From the NCBI GenBank assembly GCA_949287525.1, contig CASEGL010000004.1, forward strand, positions 1 to 64,000: a stretch of 64,000 nucleotides of DNA. Direction: 5' to 3'. Below, one piece after another: positions 61,005 to 64,000 of this stretch. How positions within the stretch are numbered: position 1 is the first letter of the stretch; each line of letters starts with the position of its first letter. The translations under genes and the position numbers were made by a program. The DNA is from an uncultured Rikenellaceae bacterium. Lineage in GTDB: Bacteria > Bacteroidota > Bacteroidia > Bacteroidales > Rikenellaceae. The notes under the pieces are model-generated. The model did not search any database. It saw only the letters and a program-made list of their open reading frames with translations, and was not told the origin of the DNA.

Positions 61005-61165
61005 AAAATCAGTCGGATGACGGTCTCCGCACCGCGCCCCGGACGACGCACCGCGGTGTCCGCTCCGGCCAAAACACGACAAAAGACAATATCCACTTTT
61101 CATAAATTAAGGTTATCAGATTATTTGGAAAGGCCGTACGCGTGACGCCACGGCCTTTCGTTTTA
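61005..61165 (+). ncRNA. Candidate small RNA or short-ORF unit
   Basis: The -7 box at 60993 and a hairpin (61129-61137 with 61150-61158, then TTTT) bracket about 160 nt. A 42-codon frame (61017-61145) is present, but it ends inside the hairpin and shows no RBS, so a small RNA or a leader is as likely. The gpsA gene starts about 100 bp further on. Confidence 0.3.
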
Positions 61166-61229
61166 CCCTCCACCGAAAGATGGCGGCACGGAAATCGCCC
61201 GCGGCGATCCATCCGTACCAAAAAAATGG

Positions 61230-61237
61230 TACCTTTA
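61230..61237 (+). promoter_or_regulatory. Possible -7 box of gpsA
   Basis: TACCTTTA, seven of eight consensus bases, 26 bp before the ATG. Confidence 0.35.
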
Positions 61238-61263
61238 CTTTTTGAAACACCGCAACAAGGATC

Positions 61264-62271
61264 ATGAAATATCAGATAAATCCTGCCGCACGCTGTGCGG
61301 TCATCGGAGCCGGAAGCTGGGCTACGGCGATCGTCAAGATATTGCTGGATAACGAGAAACAGGTAGGCTGGTATATCCGTGAGCAGGAGATACGCGACAG
61401 CATCGCCGCCAACGGCACCAATGCCCGCTACCTGCAGGACGTCCACCTGGACGCCAGCCGGCTGGCCGTATCGGGCGATGTGAACGAAGTCATTGCCGGT
61501 GCCGACATCGTCGTGCTGGCCGTCCCCTCGGCCTACATCAAGGCGACCCTCGAACCGCTGACCGTCTCGCTGGAGAACAAATTCATCGTGTCGGCCATCA
61601 AGGGCATCATCGCGGGCGAATACATCACCATCGCCGAGTTCCTCAACCAGGACTACGGCGTGCCGTTCGACCGCATCGGCATCGTATCGGGTCCCAGCCA
61701 CGCCGAGGAGGTGGCCATGGAACGGCTCACCTTCCTGACCATGGTCTGCAAGGATATCGAAAACGCCAGGATCCTCGGCGAGAAGTTCCGTTCGCGCTAC
61801 ATCCACCCCGTCTATTCGACCGACATCTACGGCGTGGAGTACGGCGCCGTACTGAAAAACATCTACGCGCTGGCGGTCGGCATCTGCAACGGCCTGGGAT
61901 ACGGCGACAACTTCATCGCCGTACTGATTGCCAACAGCGCCATGGAAATGACCCGTTTCATGGAGCGCACCTACCCTGCCGCGCGCGACTTCAACGCCTC
62001 GGTCTATCTGGGCGACCTGCTTGTAACCTGTTATTCGAAGTTCAGCCGCAACCGCACCTTCGGCACGATGATCGGCAAGGGTTACTCGGTGAAAAGCACC
62101 ATGATCGAAATGACCATGGTGGCCGAAGGCTACTACTCGGCCGACTGCATCAACCAGATCAATAAACGGTTCGACATCCGGATGCCCATTGCCGACGCCG
62201 TGTACCGCATCCTCTACGAGAAGGCTCCGGCCGCCGAGACCTTCCGCCGTCTGACCGACGAACTGATCTGA
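61264..62271 (+). CDS. gpsA: Glycerol-3-phosphate dehydrogenase [NAD(P)+]
   Basis: The 335-residue protein has an N-terminal Rossmann GAGSWATA motif, IVVLAVPS, FIVSAIKGI and SGPSHAEEVAM segments, and the VLKNIYALAVGICNGLGYGDN helix that holds the catalytic Lys. It reduces dihydroxyacetone phosphate to glycerol-3-phosphate, the precursor used by plsY. Stands alone between terminators. Confidence 0.96.
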   Translation: MKYQINPAARCAVIGAGSWATAIVKILLDNEKQVGWYIREQEIRDSIAANGTNARYLQDVHLDASRLAVSGDVNEVIAGADIVVLAVPSAYIKATLEPLTVSLENKFIVSAIKGIIAGEYITIAEFLNQDYGVPFDRIGIVSGPSHAEEVAMERLTFLTMVCKDIENARILGEKFRSRYIHPVYSTDIYGVEYGAVLKNIYALAVGICNGLGYGDNFIAVLIANSAMEMTRFMERTYPAARDFNASVYLGDLLVTCYSKFSRNRTFGTMIGKGYSVKSTMIEMTMVAEGYYSADCINQINKRFDIRMPIADAVYRILYEKAPAAETFRRLTDELI

Positions 62272-62292
62272 CCCTCCGGTCGGAACATACGC

Positions 62293-62332
62293 AAACGGCT
62301 GTCCGCACCGCAGTGCAGACAGCCGTTTTCCT
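62293..62332. terminator. Bidirectional terminator between gpsA and ssb
   Basis: An 11-bp perfect stem (62293-62303 with 62318-62328) followed by T-rich sequence on the plus side; the minus side also has T's. Confidence 0.8.
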
Positions 62333-62349
62333 TTTCGCGCCCTGCCGGA

Positions 62350-62898
62350 TCAGAAGGGCAGATCGTCGGGGTCGTCATTAACATTGACCTCCGGCGCGGC
62401 AGGTGCCGGAGCCGGCTGCGAGGCCGCGCCGTAACCGCCCCCATAGGACGAACCGCCCTGCTGGCCGTAGCCCTGCTGCTGGCCGCCGTAAGAGGAGTTT
62501 CCGCCGTAGCCGCCCTGCGGAGCCGATCCGCCGCCGTAATGCTGGCTGCCCTGCTGGCCACCGTTGTCGGAACGGCGTCCCAACATCTTCATGTCGTCGG
62601 CCAGAATCTCCACCGTGGTGCGTTTGGCACCCTGCTGGTCGGTCCACTCGCGGCTGCGCAGACGTCCCTCGATATAGACCTGGGAACCCTTGCGCACGAA
62701 GCGGTCGGCCACATCGGCCAGGTTGCGCCACAGCACCACCGTATGCCATTCGGTATGGTCGCGCGCTTCCTGCGCCTCGCGATTATAGATCCGCTCGGTC
62801 GTGGCGATCCGCAGACGCGCCATCTTCACACCGCTCTCCAGCGTCCTGATCTCAGGGTCCATCCCCACGTTGCCGATCAGAATAACTTTGTTTATCAT
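62350..62898 (-). CDS. ssb: Single-stranded DNA-binding protein
   Basis: The 182-residue protein has an N-terminal OB fold (MINKVILIGNVGMDPEIRTL, EWHTVVLWRNLADVADRFVRKGSQVYIEGRLRSREW), then a Gly/Gln/Tyr-rich disordered linker and the acidic tip DDPDDLPF. It coats single-stranded DNA and recruits repair proteins by its tip. Start ATG 62898 is preceded by AAGGAG. It follows the nucleoside phosphorylase gene on the same strand. Confidence 0.97.
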   Translation of the reverse strand: MINKVILIGNVGMDPEIRTLESGVKMARLRIATTERIYNREAQEARDHTEWHTVVLWRNLADVADRFVRKGSQVYIEGRLRSREWTDQQGAKRTTVEILADDMKMLGRRSDNGGQQGSQHYGGGSAPQGGYGGNSSYGGQQQGYGQQGGSSYGGGYGAASQPAPAPAAPEVNVNDDPDDLPF

Positions 62899-62986
62899 AG
62901 TTTCTCCTTTATGTTTCCGTCCGCAGCCGGCCTGACCGCCCGCCGCGACGGCAGTTTCCGTTGTTTTTCCGTTCCTCCGCCGGCTG

Positions 62987-63793
62987 TCACCCCAACCGCT
63001 CCAGCATGCCGATGAAGAGGCGCGACATCTCGGCCTCCGCCCGGCGCCCCTGCTGCTGCACGATCTCGTGCGACACCGTCTCGTCCGAAGCCAGGTCGGT
63101 GATGATCGATACGCCGAAACAGGGCAGCCCCATGTGACGCGCCGCGATAATCTCCGGCGTGGTGGACATGCCCACGGCATCGCCCCCGATGATCCGCACA
63201 TAGGCGTACTCGTGGGGCGTCTCGTACGTCGGGCCGGTCAGCCCCACGTAACAACCGTACTGCAACTTGATCCCTTCCTGCGCAGCCACCTCCGTAGCCA
63301 GCGCGATCAGCTCCGGATCGTAGGCATGCTTCATGTCGGGAAAGCGCGTCCCCAGTTCGTCGAGGTTGGGTCCGATCAGGGGATTGGGAATCTGGTTGAT
63401 GTGATCCGTAATAACCATCAGATCGCCCACCCGGAATGTCGGGTTGGTGCCGCCGCTGGCATTCGACACGAAAAGCCGTCCGATGCCCAGCATCTTCATG
63501 ACCCGCACGGGAAAGACCACCTGCTGGGGGGTATATCCCTCGTAATAGTGGAAACGCCCCTGCATGGCCACGATGCGACGGCCGCCCAGCAGGCCGAAAA
63601 TCAGCCGGCCGCGGTGTCCCTCCACCGTCGAAACGGGGAAATCGGGAATGTCGGCATACTCCACGGCATGTTTTATATCGATATGCTCGACCAGGCCGCT
63701 GAGGCCTGTGCCGAGAATGATTCCCTCCTCGGGGTGGAAGCCGGCGATACGCTCCTCAATGAACGCCGCCGTGCGTTTGATCTGTTCCAACAT
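62987..63793 (-). CDS. Purine nucleoside phosphorylase
   Basis: The 268-residue protein begins MLEQIKRTAAFIEERIAGF and has the trimeric PNP motifs EEGIILGTGLSGL (phosphate loop), VEGHRGRLIFG, QGRFHYYEGY, VSNASGGTNPTFRVGDLM and GPTYETPHEYAYVRIIGGDAVGMST. It cleaves purine nucleosides with phosphate. Upstream in-frame ATGs at 63802 and 63850 exist; a perfect hairpin at 63812-63838 lies within the longer form, so ATG 63793 is preferred. ssb follows after 88 bp. Confidence 0.93.
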   Translation of the reverse strand: MLEQIKRTAAFIEERIAGFHPEEGIILGTGLSGLVEHIDIKHAVEYADIPDFPVSTVEGHRGRLIFGLLGGRRIVAMQGRFHYYEGYTPQQVVFPVRVMKMLGIGRLFVSNASGGTNPTFRVGDLMVITDHINQIPNPLIGPNLDELGTRFPDMKHAYDPELIALATEVAAQEGIKLQYGCYVGLTGPTYETPHEYAYVRIIGGDAVGMSTTPEIIAARHMGLPCFGVSIITDLASDETVSHEIVQQQGRRAEAEMSRLFIGMLERLG

Positions 63794-63811
63794 AGGTTCC
63801 ATTCCATCGTC

Positions 63812-63838
63812 CGGCGCGTGCCGCAGCGGCACGCGCCG
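63812..63838. terminator. Perfect hairpin upstream of the phosphorylase
   Basis: An 11-bp perfect stem (63812-63822 with 63828-63838) with a 5-nt loop and no T-run. It may end the upstream gene's message or act in the phosphorylase leader. Confidence 0.5.
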
Positions 63839-63925
63839 TATATCCTTCATTCTCGCAAAAAGTCATTCGAAGATGTCCTGCGGCCGGCAGCAGCCTTCCG
63901 CCTCCTCCGCAACACGGCGCCACGG

Positions 63926-64000
63926 TCAGTCGCGCGCACGGATCTGCTGGCACAGGACGGAGAGAAACTGCTCCTCGTCGCCCTCATAGAACGACAGCCG
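63926..64000 (-). CDS. C-terminal end of a gene, possibly lpxK (partial)
   Basis: The last 24 codons of a minus-strand frame end in TGA at 63926-63928 (RLSFYEGDEEQFLSVLCQQ and so on). In Bacteroidales lpxK is often upstream of a purine nucleoside phosphorylase gene, and this tail fits, but the family cannot be confirmed from so little sequence. Confidence 0.4.
   Translation of the reverse strand, partial: RLSFYEGDEEQFLSVLCQQIRARD

Overview
The window reads as chromosomal DNA of a GC-rich member of the Bacteroidales, most probably Alistipes or a close Rikenellaceae relative. Seen in the sequence: many genes are preceded by the Bacteroidetes promoter (-33 TTTG, about 19-20 bp, -7 TAnnTTTG), Shine-Dalgarno sites are scarce, and many exported proteins have short lipoprotein signals. 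Several genes are typical of the phylum: a TamL-type OMP85 lipoprotein, a BtuG-like propeller with a TonB receptor, DUF4295 after rpmG, DUF3127, and an FHS-type sugar MFS transporter. The genus is an inference from gene content and GC. No rRNA, CRISPR array, integrase or transposase is recognisable; one tRNA (Arg, anticodon CCG) is present.

Layout. 1-2.6 kb: the 3' part of a collagen-repeat surface protein and a cluster of hairpins. 2.6-16.4 kb: efp, a membrane protein with a winged-helix regulator, ubiX, a polysaccharide deacetylase, metK behind a long structured leader, nitroreductase-tamL, dapF, a hydrolase, a three-repeat lipoprotein, rpmI-rplT, a 54-aa winged-helix protein, and an ECF sigma factor with a 48-aa companion. 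16.6-25.4 kb: miaB, a YitT protein, a secreted phosphoesterase, plsY, an acyl-CoA synthetase and a GH2 protein whose catalytic residues are replaced. 25.5-29.7 kb: cvpA-rsgA-trmH-cinA, then rpmB-rpmG-DUF4295. 29.9-37.3 kb: an eight-TM protein, a DUF4435 protein, a LuxE-like protein and trxB, then a divergent three-gene unit built around a cytosolic trypsin-like protease. 37.5-45.3 kb: a lower-GC CapD-type gene, a sugar transporter, DUF3127, two prolyl isomerases, and an arginase-family gene with nhaA. 45.3-50 kb: a structured leader, a dispersed promoter-carrying repeat and a BtuG-like/surface lipoprotein/TonB receptor operon. 50-60.6 kb: guaA, guaB, an acyltransferase fusion, uvrC, ribE and an S24-type repressor. 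60.7-64 kb: tRNA-Arg, a possible small-RNA unit behind a perfect palindrome, gpsA, ssb, a purine nucleoside phosphorylase and the end of a gene resembling lpxK.

How the genes work together. Most of the window is housekeeping: translation (efp, rpmI, rplT, rpmB, rpmG, rsgA, tRNA modification), GMP synthesis and purine salvage, phospholipid synthesis (gpsA, plsY), DNA repair (uvrC, ssb) and envelope biogenesis. The less ordinary parts are the protease operon at 34.2-37.3 kb (chaperone-like protein, protease with zinc ribbon, lipoprotein), the probable corrinoid uptake operon that lacks a visible riboswitch but has an inverted repeat in its promoter, a repeat at 45.6 and 55.9 kb carrying a complete promoter, the GH2 pseudoenzyme, and an SSB-like acidic tail on the DUF3127 protein. 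Very long reading frames opposite guaA/guaB, uvrC, the acyltransferase and miaB are shadows of real genes and were not annotated.
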